A stretch of DNA of 64,000 nucleotides from Nocardioides cynanchi (GTDB lineage Bacteria; Actinomycetota; Actinomycetes; Propionibacteriales; Nocardioidaceae), in contig NZ_CP044344.1 of the NCBI RefSeq assembly GCF_008761635.1, forward strand, positions 2,976,001 through 3,040,000. Reading direction: 5' to 3'. The notes under the pieces were generated by a model that ran no database searches, was not told where the DNA came from, and was given only the letters and a program-made list of their open reading frames with translations. Shown piece after piece: positions 1-12,476 of this stretch. A program made the translations under genes and the position numbers. Position 1 is the stretch's first letter. Every line of letters begins with the position of its first letter.

Positions 1-1079
1 ACGACGTGGGGAGGCAGGTGCACCGTGCGCTTACTGCTCTCGGTCTTGGTCTCGCCAAGGCTCGGCCGGTGTCCGGGCATATAGGTGACAGCCCGCTCGA
101 CCCTGACTGTTCCGGCCTGGAGGTCCACATGGCGGCGGGCGAGACCGAAGAGCTCGCCAGCGCGGAGGCCCGACCAGGCGGCGAGGTGGACGGCGGCGGA
201 GTAGCGCTCGGGCATGGCGGCCGCCAGGGCGTCGATTTCCGCGGGCGTTGCGGGCACGCGCTCGGTGGACTTGACCTGGCCGGCGCGCGCGATCTGACAC
301 GGGTTGGAGTCGATCCGCCCCTCTCGCACGGCGTGGCCGAGGATCATCCGGAGGAGCCTGTACGCCTGGGCGACCTGAGCACGACCGGCATCGATGCGGA
401 GTCGCGCGGACTCCGGCTCAGCAAGGGGTTGCACGTCGACGTGCCCAGAGGCGCGCCAGGCGTCGAGAACGGCGCGGGGCAGACGTCCGGTCGCCTTGAC
501 CGGTATATCGTTCGCGAGCGCCCAAAGTCGGGCGGCATGTCGAGCGTCAGCTTGGCGGCGACGTTTGGTCGCCTCCGCACGCGCCTGAGCGTTGCGTCGA
601 GCTCTGTGGATGGCTGCGGCGTGCCACTCCCGGATGCTGGCCACCGAAACGGCGCTCAACTCCGAGCCACCGAGGTTGATCGTGCGGCTGCGGCCGGGGG
701 ACAGTGGCAGCTCGAGCGGCGTGGCGATCCAGTTGGCCACCACGCTGGCGTAAAGCTGCTGGGTCCGGGGTGCCAGGTCAACCCGGGTGGCCAGGTGGTC
801 GGCGGCGTACTCGGCGAGGGTGACAGCGCCCAGCGAGGGTGCACGCCAGGTGCCGCGGACGACGTCGGCGCGGACGGTCGCAAGCCACTCCTCAGCATGG
901 GTCTTGGTGGCGAAGGTCTGCGGGGCCGTGTGCCGGTTCATCTGCCGGTCGGTGTAGCGGGCCTGGTAACGGCCTGAGGGCAGGCGGCGGACACTGCCGA
1001 ACGAGGTTCGAGTGGCCTTCCGGGAGCGTGTCTTGCGTGCGGCCTTCGCGTCGCTGGAGGTTGGGCTAGCAGTGGTCAT
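1..1079 (-). CDS. Tyrosine-recombinase integrase, C-terminus cut by window edge
   Basis: Reading the minus strand from ATG at 1079 gives 359 codons without a stop, running off the left edge. The start has an AGGA ribosome site about 7 bases upstream. The N-terminus is basic and contains a phage-integrase-like stretch (SVRRLPSGRYQARYTD, then a DNA-binding SAM-like region with LAEYAADHL). A long charged middle section follows. The catalytic core begins with WSGLRAGELFGL, whose Arg (about residue 306) is the first catalytic arginine of the family; the HxxR and Tyr motifs would lie outside the window. It should catalyse site-specific integration and excision of a mobile element. The neighbouring tRNA-Ala, 139 bases away, is a plausible attachment site. 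Family is well supported; activity and the element are inference. Confidence 0.85.
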   Translation of the reverse strand, partial: MTTASPTSSDAKAARKTRSRKATRTSFGSVRRLPSGRYQARYTDRQMNRHTAPQTFATKTHAEEWLATVRADVVRGTWRAPSLGAVTLAEYAADHLATRVDLAPRTQQLYASVVANWIATPLELPLSPGRSRTINLGGSELSAVSVASIREWHAAAIHRARRNAQARAEATKRRRQADARHAARLWALANDIPVKATGRLPRAVLDAWRASGHVDVQPLAEPESARLRIDAGRAQVAQAYRLLRMILGHAVREGRIDSNPCQIARAGQVKSTERVPATPAEIDALAAAMPERYSAAVHLAAWSGLRAGELFGLARRHVDLQAGTVRVERAVTYMPGHRPSLGETKTESSKRTVHLPPHV

Positions 1080-1217
1080 GTTGCTGTCCTGACGGGTCGG
1101 CACGCCCGTTTCCGGGCGTGCTTTGGGCACGTAAGGGCACGAGGCCCATCTGGTGCCGCTGTTAGACCCGTCGCGGCAGGGAGTGGATCCCCGCGTTGAC
1201 CAGCGGTGATTGCTACG

Positions 1218-1290
1218 TGGAGCCTAGGGGACTCGAACCCCTAACCCCCTGCTTGCAAAGCAGGTGCGCTACCAATTGCGCCAAGGCCCC
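1218..1290 (-). tRNA. tRNA-Ala, anticodon UGC
   Basis: A 73-base cloverleaf on the minus strand. The acceptor arms GGGGCCT and AGGCTCC pair with a G3:U70 wobble, the alanine identity element, and the discriminator is A73. The anticodon TGC lies at 1255-1257 in loop TTTGCAA. The T arm carries GGTTCGAGTC. CCA is not encoded. Its 3' end faces the integrase, the usual geometry for a tRNA used as an attachment site. Confidence 0.97.
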
Positions 1291-1327
1291 CGGGGCCGGA
1301 CGGCGGTCCGGCCTGCGTCGTACGGCG

Positions 1328-1453
1328 TCAGTCGCGGTCGACCCGGTCGGTCGCCTCGGCCCAGAGGGCCTGCTCGCGCTGCCCCTCGCCGATCTTCTTC
1401 CTGGCGACGAGCGCGCCGACGGCGGCCAGGGCGATCAGCAGGATCTTCTTCAT
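1328..1453 (-). CDS. DLW-39 family small protein
   Basis: A 41-residue ORF between the two tRNA genes: [20 protein letters not shown], then a hydrophilic tail containing [14 protein letters not shown]. The hydrophobic N-terminus could be a membrane anchor. The tail matches the DLW-39 family, tiny actinobacterial proteins with a D/A-L-W-A-E-A-T motif that are typically found beside the tRNA-Ile/tRNA-Ala pair near gyrA; this family assignment is from memory. Function is unknown. The same position and motif argue that it is a real gene despite its size. Confidence 0.75.
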   Translation of the reverse strand: MKKILLIALAAVGALVARKKIGEGQREQALWAEATDRVDRD

Positions 1454-1482
1454 GGCGACTCCCGTGCAGAGGGGTGAACCTG

Positions 1483-1556
1483 TGGGCCTAAGAGGACTTG
1501 AACCTCTGACCTCTTCCTTATCAGGGAAGCGCTCTAACCGTCTGAGCTATAGGCCC
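1483..1556 (-). tRNA. tRNA-Ile, anticodon GAU
   Basis: A 74-base cloverleaf on the minus strand with acceptor arms GGGCCTA and TAGGCCC, discriminator A, D loop AGCTCAGACGGTTAGAGC, and anticodon GAT at 1520-1522. The T arm contains GGTTCAAGTC. CCA is not encoded. Its position downstream of gyrA and the DUF3566 gene is common in Actinobacteria. Confidence 0.97.
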
Positions 1557-1668
1557 GGAACTGGTCGACAACCAGCAACGGCCGCCCCGGTGTCCGGTAG
1601 GGCGACCGGAGCGGAACATTACCGCAGCCGCGAACGGCCGCCCAAACCGCGGCAGCCGGTCGGGACAC

Positions 1669-2490
1669 TCAGCCCTGGTCCTCGGACAACGTGACCTCGA
1701 CGCCACCGAGCAGCGAGGACGCCATGTTGTAGAGGAACGCTCCCAGCGTGGCGATCGCCGTCATCAGGACGACGTCGATCACCGCGACCAGCATCGTGAA
1801 ACCCAGGACCCGCGAGAGGCCGAGATAGTCCTCGATGTTGAACGTCGAGGCGGTGGTGCCGCTGGAGACGGTGTCGGAGACCGTGTTGTTGATCGAGGTC
1901 CAGACACCGGCCGCGTTCAGCACCGACCAGATCATGAACACCGACACGACGGTCACGATGCCGAAGGCGATGGAGAGCAGGAACGAGATCTTCATGACCG
2001 ACCACGGGTCGATCCGGCTCAGCCGGAGCCTGGCCCGGCGGGGTGCCCGCGCCGCCTTGGAGGTACGGCGCGTGGTCACGGTGGCGGGCCCGGCCGCGGT
2101 GGCGTCGGGTGCCGGCACGGGGACCGCCGGTGGGGCCGTCGGCACCGGAGCCGAAGCCTGACGGGCCTGCTCCGCCTGACGGGCCTGCTCCGCCTCGCGC
2201 TGGGCCGCAGCCCGACGGGCCTCCTCCGCCTGGCGGGCCTGCTCCGCCTGGCGGGCCTGCTCCGCCTGACGAGCCTGCTCCGCCTCGCGCGCCGCGACCT
2301 GCTCGGGCGGCGGTGGCGGCAGGATCCGGCCGGAGCCGTTGGCGGCCTGGCCGTTGCTCCGTCGGTCGTCGGTCGCTGCGCCGATCCGGCGCTGGAGCCG
2401 CTCGGCGAGCGGGATCCGGGCAGTGTCGTCGCTGGTGTCCGGGCGGGTCTGGACAGGTGCCTGATCGGCAGGGCGCTCTGTCATCACCAC
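1669..2490 (-). CDS. DUF3566 membrane protein downstream of gyrA
   Basis: A 273-residue protein with three parts: an N-terminal hydrophilic third; a Glu/Gln/Ala/Arg coiled-coil-like repeat (AEQARQ units, about residues 68-110); and a C-terminal DUF3566 domain with two membrane segments (around FLLSIAFGIVTVVSVFMIW and TMLVAVIDVVLMTAIATLGA). DUF3566 proteins directly follow gyrA in many Actinobacteria (Rv0007 in M. tuberculosis, from memory); their role is not known to me, and a cell-envelope or division link is only inference. The first GTG abuts the gyrA stop. GTG at 2487 and ATG at 2484 are alternative starts sharing the same AGGAG site, and the latter two have more normal spacing. Confidence 0.85.
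   Translation of the reverse strand: MVMTERPADQAPVQTRPDTSDDTARIPLAERLQRRIGAATDDRRSNGQAANGSGRILPPPPPEQVAAREAEQARQAEQARQAEQARQAEEARRAAAQREAEQARQAEQARQASAPVPTAPPAVPVPAPDATAAGPATVTTRRTSKAARAPRRARLRLSRIDPWSVMKISFLLSIAFGIVTVVSVFMIWSVLNAAGVWTSINNTVSDTVSSGTTASTFNIEDYLGLSRVLGFTMLVAVIDVVLMTAIATLGAFLYNMASSLLGGVEVTLSEDQG
2158..2290 (-). repeat. 18-bp tandem repeat encoding AEQARQ units
   Basis: Inside the DUF3566 gene, near-identical units of 18 bases (plus-strand form gcctgctccgcctgacgg) occur about six times, interrupted once by a unit encoding AAAQRE. They encode alternating EQARQA hexapeptides, a charged helix-forming repeat. Imperfect tandem copies like these tend to vary in number between strains. 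Confidence 0.8.
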
Positions 2491-5217
<2,727 letters not shown>

Positions 5218-5309
5218 GTGTCTTCGTCTCTCTGGTTGCTTCTACGAGTTTCTAGGAATCTCGCTAGATTCGGGGATAGTGGTCTCGACTCCGCTCGACC
5301 ACCGGCCGG

Positions 5310-7463
<2,154 letters not shown>

Positions 7464-7755
7464 GCGCACCTCTTCGTCGGGGCCGGGGCCTGCGTCGCGC
7501 AGGCCGTCGAGCCGGGGACCACATGAAACCGGCCGCGGCTGGGAAGCGCGCGACCTCGATGTCCATGATAGCCGTTTCCGGGCCGTAGCCCACGACCCCA
7601 CCCTCCGACCTGGGGGGAACTGTCGACGAAAATGGCCCTCAGACGGCTCTCCCGGCACTCTGGGAGCGCCGTACAGGGGGCCGGACAGGTCCCCATACGC
7701 CCGAGAGGCCCGCAGATCGGCAGTGGACGGCTGCGCGCACCCCACACCGGACGGG
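7464..7755. promoter_or_regulatory. gyrB upstream region
   Basis: This 292-base gap between the GNAT gene and gyrB should hold the gyrB promoter. On the minus strand TATCAT (7570-7565) resembles a -10 hexamer, but no good -35 lies 16-18 bases upstream, so the exact promoter is uncertain. No gene was recognised here. Confidence 0.3.
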
Positions 7756-8172
7756 TCAGGCGAGGTCCTTGCGGAGGAGCAGCTCGGGTGCCTCGCCGGG
7801 CAGCTCGAACGCACCGACGTCGCGGTAGCCGAGGTGCCGGTAGAAGTGCTGCGCCCGCTCGTCGGACATCGTCGACGTCAGCACCCACGCCTGGCCGGCA
7901 CCGAGGCAACGATGCTCCCAGCTCTCGACGAGCAGCCGGCCGAGACCCTGTCCGCGACGCGTCGGGACCACCTGCAGCATGTTCATGAACGGCACGGTGT
8001 CCCAGAACAGCCCCCAGCGCAGCCAGCCCAGGGGCTCGGGAGCGGACTCCTCGACCATCAGGAGCACCCGGTCCCGACCGACCACGGCCTCGAGCTCGGC
8101 CGAGGACACATGCCCGTCGTGCCGAACCAGGAACTCCAGGTCGTCGGAACCGGCGAGTCGGGTCAGTGGCAC
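7756..8172 (-). CDS. GNAT family N-acetyltransferase
   Basis: A 138-residue single-domain GNAT. The acetyl-CoA pyrophosphate-binding loop is visible as [14 protein letters not shown] near residue 73, preceded by the beta-strand MNMLQVVP. A late strand with [14 protein letters not shown] is also typical. The substrate cannot be read from sequence. It starts with GTG and has 51 bases between its start and the dciA stop, so it may ride on the dnaN-recF-dciA transcript. It is not a constant member of this locus in other Actinobacteria, so it may be a lineage-specific insertion. Confidence 0.85.
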   Translation of the reverse strand: MPLTRLAGSDDLEFLVRHDGHVSSAELEAVVGRDRVLLMVEESAPEPLGWLRWGLFWDTVPFMNMLQVVPTRRGQGLGRLLVESWEHRCLGAGQAWVLTSTMSDERAQHFYRHLGYRDVGAFELPGEAPELLLRKDLA

Positions 8173-8223
8173 CGACTCACCCTGTCACGCCCGGGCGCGG
8201 GCGCGGGCGCGGTCGCGGTCGGG

Positions 8224-8751
8224 TCAGCCGTAGGTGTCGCGTGGTCCGCGCCCGTCGCGCACCGACCGCTGACCACGCTTCCACGAGGGTGCGTGCGGGC
8301 CCAGGATGTCGATCACCAGCACGGTGCCGTGGCCCAGGTCCTCGTTGAGCCGGCGGACGATCGCCGGAGCCAGGAGCTTGAGCTGGGTGGCCCACGCGGT
8401 CGAGTCGGTGCGGACCACGAGCTTGCCGTCGGCAAAGGACTCGGGGCCGCTGTGCGCGTCGACCTCCGGCCCGACCAGCTCTCCCCAGCGCGCGAACATC
8501 GAGGCGACCTTGAGGTCGACCTGCCACCCGTGGTCGTCGACCACGCGGGTCAGCGCCACGTCGAGGGTCTGCGGATCCCGCTCGTCCGGGAAGGCCCCGG
8601 ACACCCGCCCGCTGCTGCGGGGAGACCGGTCGGTACGCCGGGCCCGCGTCTTGCGCCCCGGGGTCGACCGCGCCGTGGCCCGGGCCAGGTTGCGGGCCAG
8701 GTCGAGGCCGTCGTCGCGCCGGGTGGGGTCGTCGCCGGCGTCAGGACTCAC
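8224..8751 (-). CDS. dciA: DciA/DUF721 replicative-helicase loader
   Basis: A 175-residue protein whose C-terminal half is a DUF721 domain ([52 protein letters not shown] begins at about residue 88 and is split here only for description). DUF721 proteins are DciA, the ancestral loader that deposits DnaB on DNA in bacteria without DnaC or DnaI. The N-terminal half is basic and probably disordered. GTG at 8751 overlaps the recF stop by 11 bases and has GGAGAGG seven bases upstream. An earlier in-frame GTG at 8766 is less likely. Its clustering with recF and dnaN, with dnaB elsewhere in the window, fits this role. Confidence 0.88.
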   Translation of the reverse strand: MSPDAGDDPTRRDDGLDLARNLARATARSTPGRKTRARRTDRSPRSSGRVSGAFPDERDPQTLDVALTRVVDDHGWQVDLKVASMFARWGELVGPEVDAHSGPESFADGKLVVRTDSTAWATQLKLLAPAIVRRLNEDLGHGTVLVIDILGPHAPSWKRGQRSVRDGRGPRDTYG

Positions 8752-9916
8752 GGCGTACCTCTCCACCGCCGACGTGGTAGCGCACCCCGGCCAGCTTCTC
8801 GGGCACGTCGTCGGCGACCGCCGCCGTCACCAGCACCTGCTCGGCACCTGCCACCAGCTCGGCCAGCTGGGCCCGTCGCTCGGTGTCCAGCTCGGCGAAC
8901 ACGTCGTCGAGGATCAGGATCGGGTCGTCACCGTCGGCGCGCAACAGGTCGTACGACGCCAGCCGCAGCGCCAGCGCGAACGACCATGACTCACCGTGCG
9001 AGGCGTAGCCGCGGACCGGAAGCCGGGGCACCGACGGATCGCCGTTGCCCAGAGTCAGCAGCAGCTCGTCGCGGTGAGGGCCGACCAGGGAGATTCCTCG
9101 GTCGAGCTCGTCGTTGCGGCGGACCGCGAGCTCCTCGAGCAGCCGGTCGGTCAGGTCGGCCCGGTCGACCTCACCACCGTGGTGGTCGAGCCCGTCCAGG
9201 CTCAGGCTCGGCTGGTAGTCCAGGCCGGAGTCGTCGCTGCTGGCGCCCCGCGCCACGGTGGCGTAGGCATGGCCGACCAGCGGGCGCAGCTGGGCGACCA
9301 GCCTGAGCCGCTCCGCCAGGAGCTCGGCGCCGGTGCGCGCGAGATGGGCGTCCCAGACGCCGAGCGTCGAGAGCGCCGACTCCTGCGAGGTCGAGCCCCG
9401 GCGGGCCGCGCCCGCGGTCTTGAGCAGGGAGTTGCGTTGTCGCAGGGTCCGCTCGTAGTCCGCGCGGACGCCGGCCAGCCGGGGGGTGCGCATCACGAGC
9501 AGGTCGTCGAGGAAGGCCCGTCTCCCCGACGGGTCGCCCTTGACCAGCGCGAGATCGTCGGGGGCGAAGATCACGGTGCGGACCAGCCCGACCAGCTCCC
9601 GGGCGCGAGGCAGGTCGGCGCGGTTGACCCGGGCCCGGTTGGACTTGCCCGGGTGGATCTCCACCTCGAGGATCGCCTGCCGGCCGTCGCGCACCACCGC
9701 GGCCCGGACCAGCGCGCGCTCGGCTCCCGCCCGCACCAACGGAGCGTCGGAGGCGACCCGGTGGGAGGACAGGCGGGCGAGGTAGTCGATCGCCTCGACC
9801 AGGTTGGTCTTGCCCTGTCCGTTGCGACCGATGAACGCCGTCGCGCCGGCTTCAAGCGCGACGTCGGCCTGGGCGTAGGAGCGGAAGTCGACCAGCGTCA
9901 GGTGCGCGACGTACAC
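8741..9916 (-). CDS. recF: DNA replication and repair protein RecF
   Basis: A 391-residue SMC-like ATPase that helps load RecA at single-strand gaps with RecO and RecR. The Walker A motif is [10 protein letters not shown] near residue 30 after the family N-terminus [12 protein letters not shown]. The signature and Walker B region is [14 protein letters not shown] near residue 325. It starts with GTG, 25 bases downstream of gnd, and overlaps dciA. Length and motifs are normal. Confidence 0.97.
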   Translation of the reverse strand: MYVAHLTLVDFRSYAQADVALEAGATAFIGRNGQGKTNLVEAIDYLARLSSHRVASDAPLVRAGAERALVRAAVVRDGRQAILEVEIHPGKSNRARVNRADLPRARELVGLVRTVIFAPDDLALVKGDPSGRRAFLDDLLVMRTPRLAGVRADYERTLRQRNSLLKTAGAARRGSTSQESALSTLGVWDAHLARTGAELLAERLRLVAQLRPLVGHAYATVARGASSDDSGLDYQPSLSLDGLDHHGGEVDRADLTDRLLEELAVRRNDELDRGISLVGPHRDELLLTLGNGDPSVPRLPVRGYASHGESWSFALALRLASYDLLRADGDDPILILDDVFAELDTERRAQLAELVAGAEQVLVTAAVADDVPEKLAGVRYHVGGGEVRRES

Positions 9917-9941
9917 GGTGCTCCGCCCCCGGTCATGCCGG

Positions 9942-10853
9942 TCAGCTCTGCGGCGAGGCGTCGCCGCCGGGAGGCGCCTCGGTCTTCACCGCGTGGCCGC
10001 CGAACTGGTTGCGCATGGCGGCGATCGCCTTCATCGCCGGGCTCTCGTCCTGCTGGGAGACGAAGCGGGCGAACAGGGACGCCGCGATCGCGGGCATCGC
10101 GACGCCGTTGTCGATGCCGGCCTCGACGGTCCAGCGACCCTCGCCCGAGTCGGCTGCGTAGCCGGCGATCTTGTCGAGGTGCGGATCGGTCTTGAGGGCC
10201 TCGACCAGGAGGTCGAGCAGCCAGGACCGGATCACGGTGCCCTCGCGCCAGGAGTCGAAGACCTCGGTGACGTTGTCGACCAGGTCGACCTTGTTCAGCA
10301 GCTCCCAGCCCTCGGCGTAGGACTGCATGATGGCGTACTCGATGCCGTTGTGGACCATCTTGGAGAAGTGCCCGGCGCCCGGCTGCTTGCCGGCGTGCAC
10401 GAAGCCCGACTCACCCTCGGGCTTGAGCGCGTCGAAGGCCGGCTGCACCTTGGCCACGTCGTCGTCGGAGCCGCCGCACATCAGGGCGTAGCCGTTCTTC
10501 AGACCCCAGACGCCGCCCGAGACACCGCAGTCGACGAAGCCGATCCCCTTCTCGGCCAGCAGGTCGGCGTTGACCTGGTCGTCGGTCCACTTGGAGTTGC
10601 CGCCGTCGACGACGAGGTCGCCCTTGTCGAGCAGGTCGCGGAGCTCCTTGATCGTGTCGCGGGTCGGGTCTCCGGAGGGGACCATCACCCAGACCACGCG
10701 GGGGCTGGGCAGCTGCTCGACCATCTCGGCCAGGCTGCCGGCGTCGGAGACCTCGGGGTTGCGGTCGTAACCGACAACGGTGTGACCGGCGTTGCGCAGC
10801 CGCGTGCGCATGTTGCCGCCCATCTTGCCGAGGCCGATGAGTCCGAGTTCCAT
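9942..10853 (-). CDS. gnd: 6-phosphogluconate dehydrogenase, short decarboxylating form
   Basis: A 303-residue enzyme oxidising 6-phosphogluconate to ribulose 5-phosphate and CO2 in the pentose phosphate pathway. The dinucleotide fold begins [15 protein letters not shown]. The substrate motif [20 protein letters not shown] and the catalytic region [18 protein letters not shown] are present. Length fits the short ~300-residue class, usually NAD-linked, rather than the 468-residue E. coli form. ATG at 10853 has GGAG seven bases upstream. A gnd gene between dnaN and recF is a known arrangement in Streptomyces and relatives. Confidence 0.95.
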   Translation of the reverse strand: MELGLIGLGKMGGNMRTRLRNAGHTVVGYDRNPEVSDAGSLAEMVEQLPSPRVVWVMVPSGDPTRDTIKELRDLLDKGDLVVDGGNSKWTDDQVNADLLAEKGIGFVDCGVSGGVWGLKNGYALMCGGSDDDVAKVQPAFDALKPEGESGFVHAGKQPGAGHFSKMVHNGIEYAIMQSYAEGWELLNKVDLVDNVTEVFDSWREGTVIRSWLLDLLVEALKTDPHLDKIAGYAADSGEGRWTVEAGIDNGVAMPAIAASLFARFVSQQDESPAMKAIAAMRNQFGGHAVKTEAPPGGDASPQS

Positions 10854-10876
10854 GCTGATCTCCAAGCTGTGGTCGG

Positions 10877-12040
10877 TCAGGAGAGCAGGCGCCTCGGCAT
10901 CAGGAGATAGCGGAAGCCGGTGTCGCCGGTGCCTGCGGACGAGTCGTTGGCGCCACTGTCTCCCATCGAACCACTGATGACAACCGGCTTGGTCGCGACC
11001 GTGAACGCCAGCTCCACCACCGACTCGTCGATGACCTGGAGACCGTCGAGGAGGTACTGCGGGTTGAAGCCGGTGGTCACGTCGTCGCCGTCGATGGTCG
11101 CCTCGATCGACTCGCTGGCCTGGGCCTCGTCGCCGGAACCCGCGTCGAGGGTGAGGGTGCCATCGCTGAACGCCAGCTGCACAGCCGTGTTGCGCTCGGC
11201 CACCAGCGCGACCCGCTTGAGCGACTCGATCAGGGAGGCCTTGTCGACGGTCGCGCGGGTGAGGTGCTCGTTGGGGAACAGACTGCGGACCTTGGGGAAC
11301 TCGCCGTCCAGCAGACGGGTCGTCGTACGACGGGTGCCGCCCGGCCCGGAGCCCTCGAAGCCGATGATGCCCTCGCCCGAGCCACCGGCGGCCAGTGCGA
11401 TGGTCACCTCGCTGCCGGCGGTCAGCGACCGCGCGGTGTCGCCGAGGACCCGCGCCGGAACCAGCGCGGCCAGGGACTCGTCGGGGCTGTTGGGCGACCA
11501 CTCCAGCTCGCGGTGCGAGAGCCGGAACCGGTCGGTGGCCAGCATCGAGATCGTGGAGCCGGAGATCTCGATCCGGACACCGGTCAGCACCGGGAGCATG
11601 TCGTCACGCCCGGCGGCGGTGACCGCCTGGGCGACCGCGTGGGAGAACACGTCGCTCGACACGGTGCCGGTCGCCGCCGGCATGTCCGGCAGCGCGGGGT
11701 AGTCCTCGACCGGCATCGTCTGCAGGCTGAACCGCGCGGAACCACAGGTCAGGCTGACCCGCGACCCGTCCAACGTCATCTCCACGGGCTTGGCCGGGAG
11801 GCTGCGGCAGATGTCGGACAGCAGCCTGCCGCTGACCAGCGCCCGGCCCTCGTCGGCCACCTCGGCGCTCAGCGTCGCGCGGGCAGACGTCTCGTAGTCG
11901 AAGGTCGACAGCACCAGGCCGTCATCGCTGGCATCGATCAGGAGACCCGACAGCACCGGGACGCTCGGGCGGACGGGCAGGCTGCGAGCTGCCCAGGCGA
12001 CAGCATCCGCGAGTACGTCGCGGTCGACGCGGAACTTCAC
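10877..12040 (-). CDS. dnaN: DNA polymerase III sliding clamp (beta subunit)
   Basis: A 387-residue ring subunit that tethers the replicative polymerase to DNA. The N-terminus VKFRVDRDVLADAVAWAARSLP and internal VPVLSGLLID are typical, and three clamp domains fit the length. The C-terminus ends RYLLMPRRL, matching the usual Y-L-L/M-P-x-R/K end that contacts partner proteins. GTG at 12040 was chosen because upstream in-frame sequence lacks clamp features and lies in the origin region. It is followed 23 bases later by gnd. Confidence 0.98.
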   Translation of the reverse strand: MKFRVDRDVLADAVAWAARSLPVRPSVPVLSGLLIDASDDGLVLSTFDYETSARATLSAEVADEGRALVSGRLLSDICRSLPAKPVEMTLDGSRVSLTCGSARFSLQTMPVEDYPALPDMPAATGTVSSDVFSHAVAQAVTAAGRDDMLPVLTGVRIEISGSTISMLATDRFRLSHRELEWSPNSPDESLAALVPARVLGDTARSLTAGSEVTIALAAGGSGEGIIGFEGSGPGGTRRTTTRLLDGEFPKVRSLFPNEHLTRATVDKASLIESLKRVALVAERNTAVQLAFSDGTLTLDAGSGDEAQASESIEATIDGDDVTTGFNPQYLLDGLQVIDESVVELAFTVATKPVVISGSMGDSGANDSSAGTGDTGFRYLLMPRRLLS

Positions 12041-12476
12041 TTGTCGGTGTCCTTCGGGAAGCGTGCGGCGGCCGGCGGGCCGCTCGGGAAGATTCTGGAC
12101 TGTGCATCCTGCCACGCCGCACCCCCACGCGGGAGGCCCGCCCGGTTTGTCGCGGACCGATCCGGCTCTCGGGCCCGGTCGGCGGAGGAGGTCATCCCCA
12201 GATCGGGGCGCGAGGCGACGGTTGTCGATGATCCGCCCATGTAGAGGTTCGTAGGAGTAGTAGGTGCGGTGGAAACTGTGGACAAGCATCGTCCGTGCAG
12301 GTCAGCGGTGGTATTTCCGCACACAGGGGCTGTGCACGTGGCGGTGCGCATCCCGGGCCGGCTGGGGGTCGGCGGGCGGCGTCGCGGCCGCGACCGTCGC
12401 GAGTGCACAGGGCCTGTGGACGACAGGCCGTCCCTCGGCCCCCGGCGTCCACATCTTGCACCGGTGTGGTTCGTGG
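12041..12476. other. Origin candidate between dnaN and the dnaA unit
   Basis: This 436-base non-coding interval occupies the classic actinobacterial oriC position. On the minus strand it has a perfect DnaA box TTGTCCACA (12285-12277) and TCGTCCACA (12423-12415). GCGTCCACA lies on the plus strand (12445-12453). It also contains two interrupted palindromes CACAG-N3-CTGTG, within CACAGGGGCTGTGCAC (12322-12337) and GTGCACAGGGCCTGTG (12403-12418), which are inverted copies matching 14 of 16 positions. No obvious AT-rich unwinding element was seen. The box number is low compared with Streptomyces. The dnaN promoter must also lie here. Origin function is inference. Confidence 0.6.

Noticed and set aside
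6..977. A plus-strand frame opposite the integrase
   Set aside because: The minus strand carries clear integrase motifs; the plus-strand translation is low-complexity Gly/Arg/Val.
1557..1668. A 5S rRNA or further tRNA near tRNA-Ile
   Set aside because: No conserved stems or rRNA motifs are visible.
2158..2290. CRISPR-like array
   Set aside because: Units are 18 bases without unique spacers and encode a regular peptide repeat.
7464..7814. A 117-residue N-terminal extension of GyrB
   Set aside because: No gyrase homology and a better-placed GTG with ribosome site at 7463.
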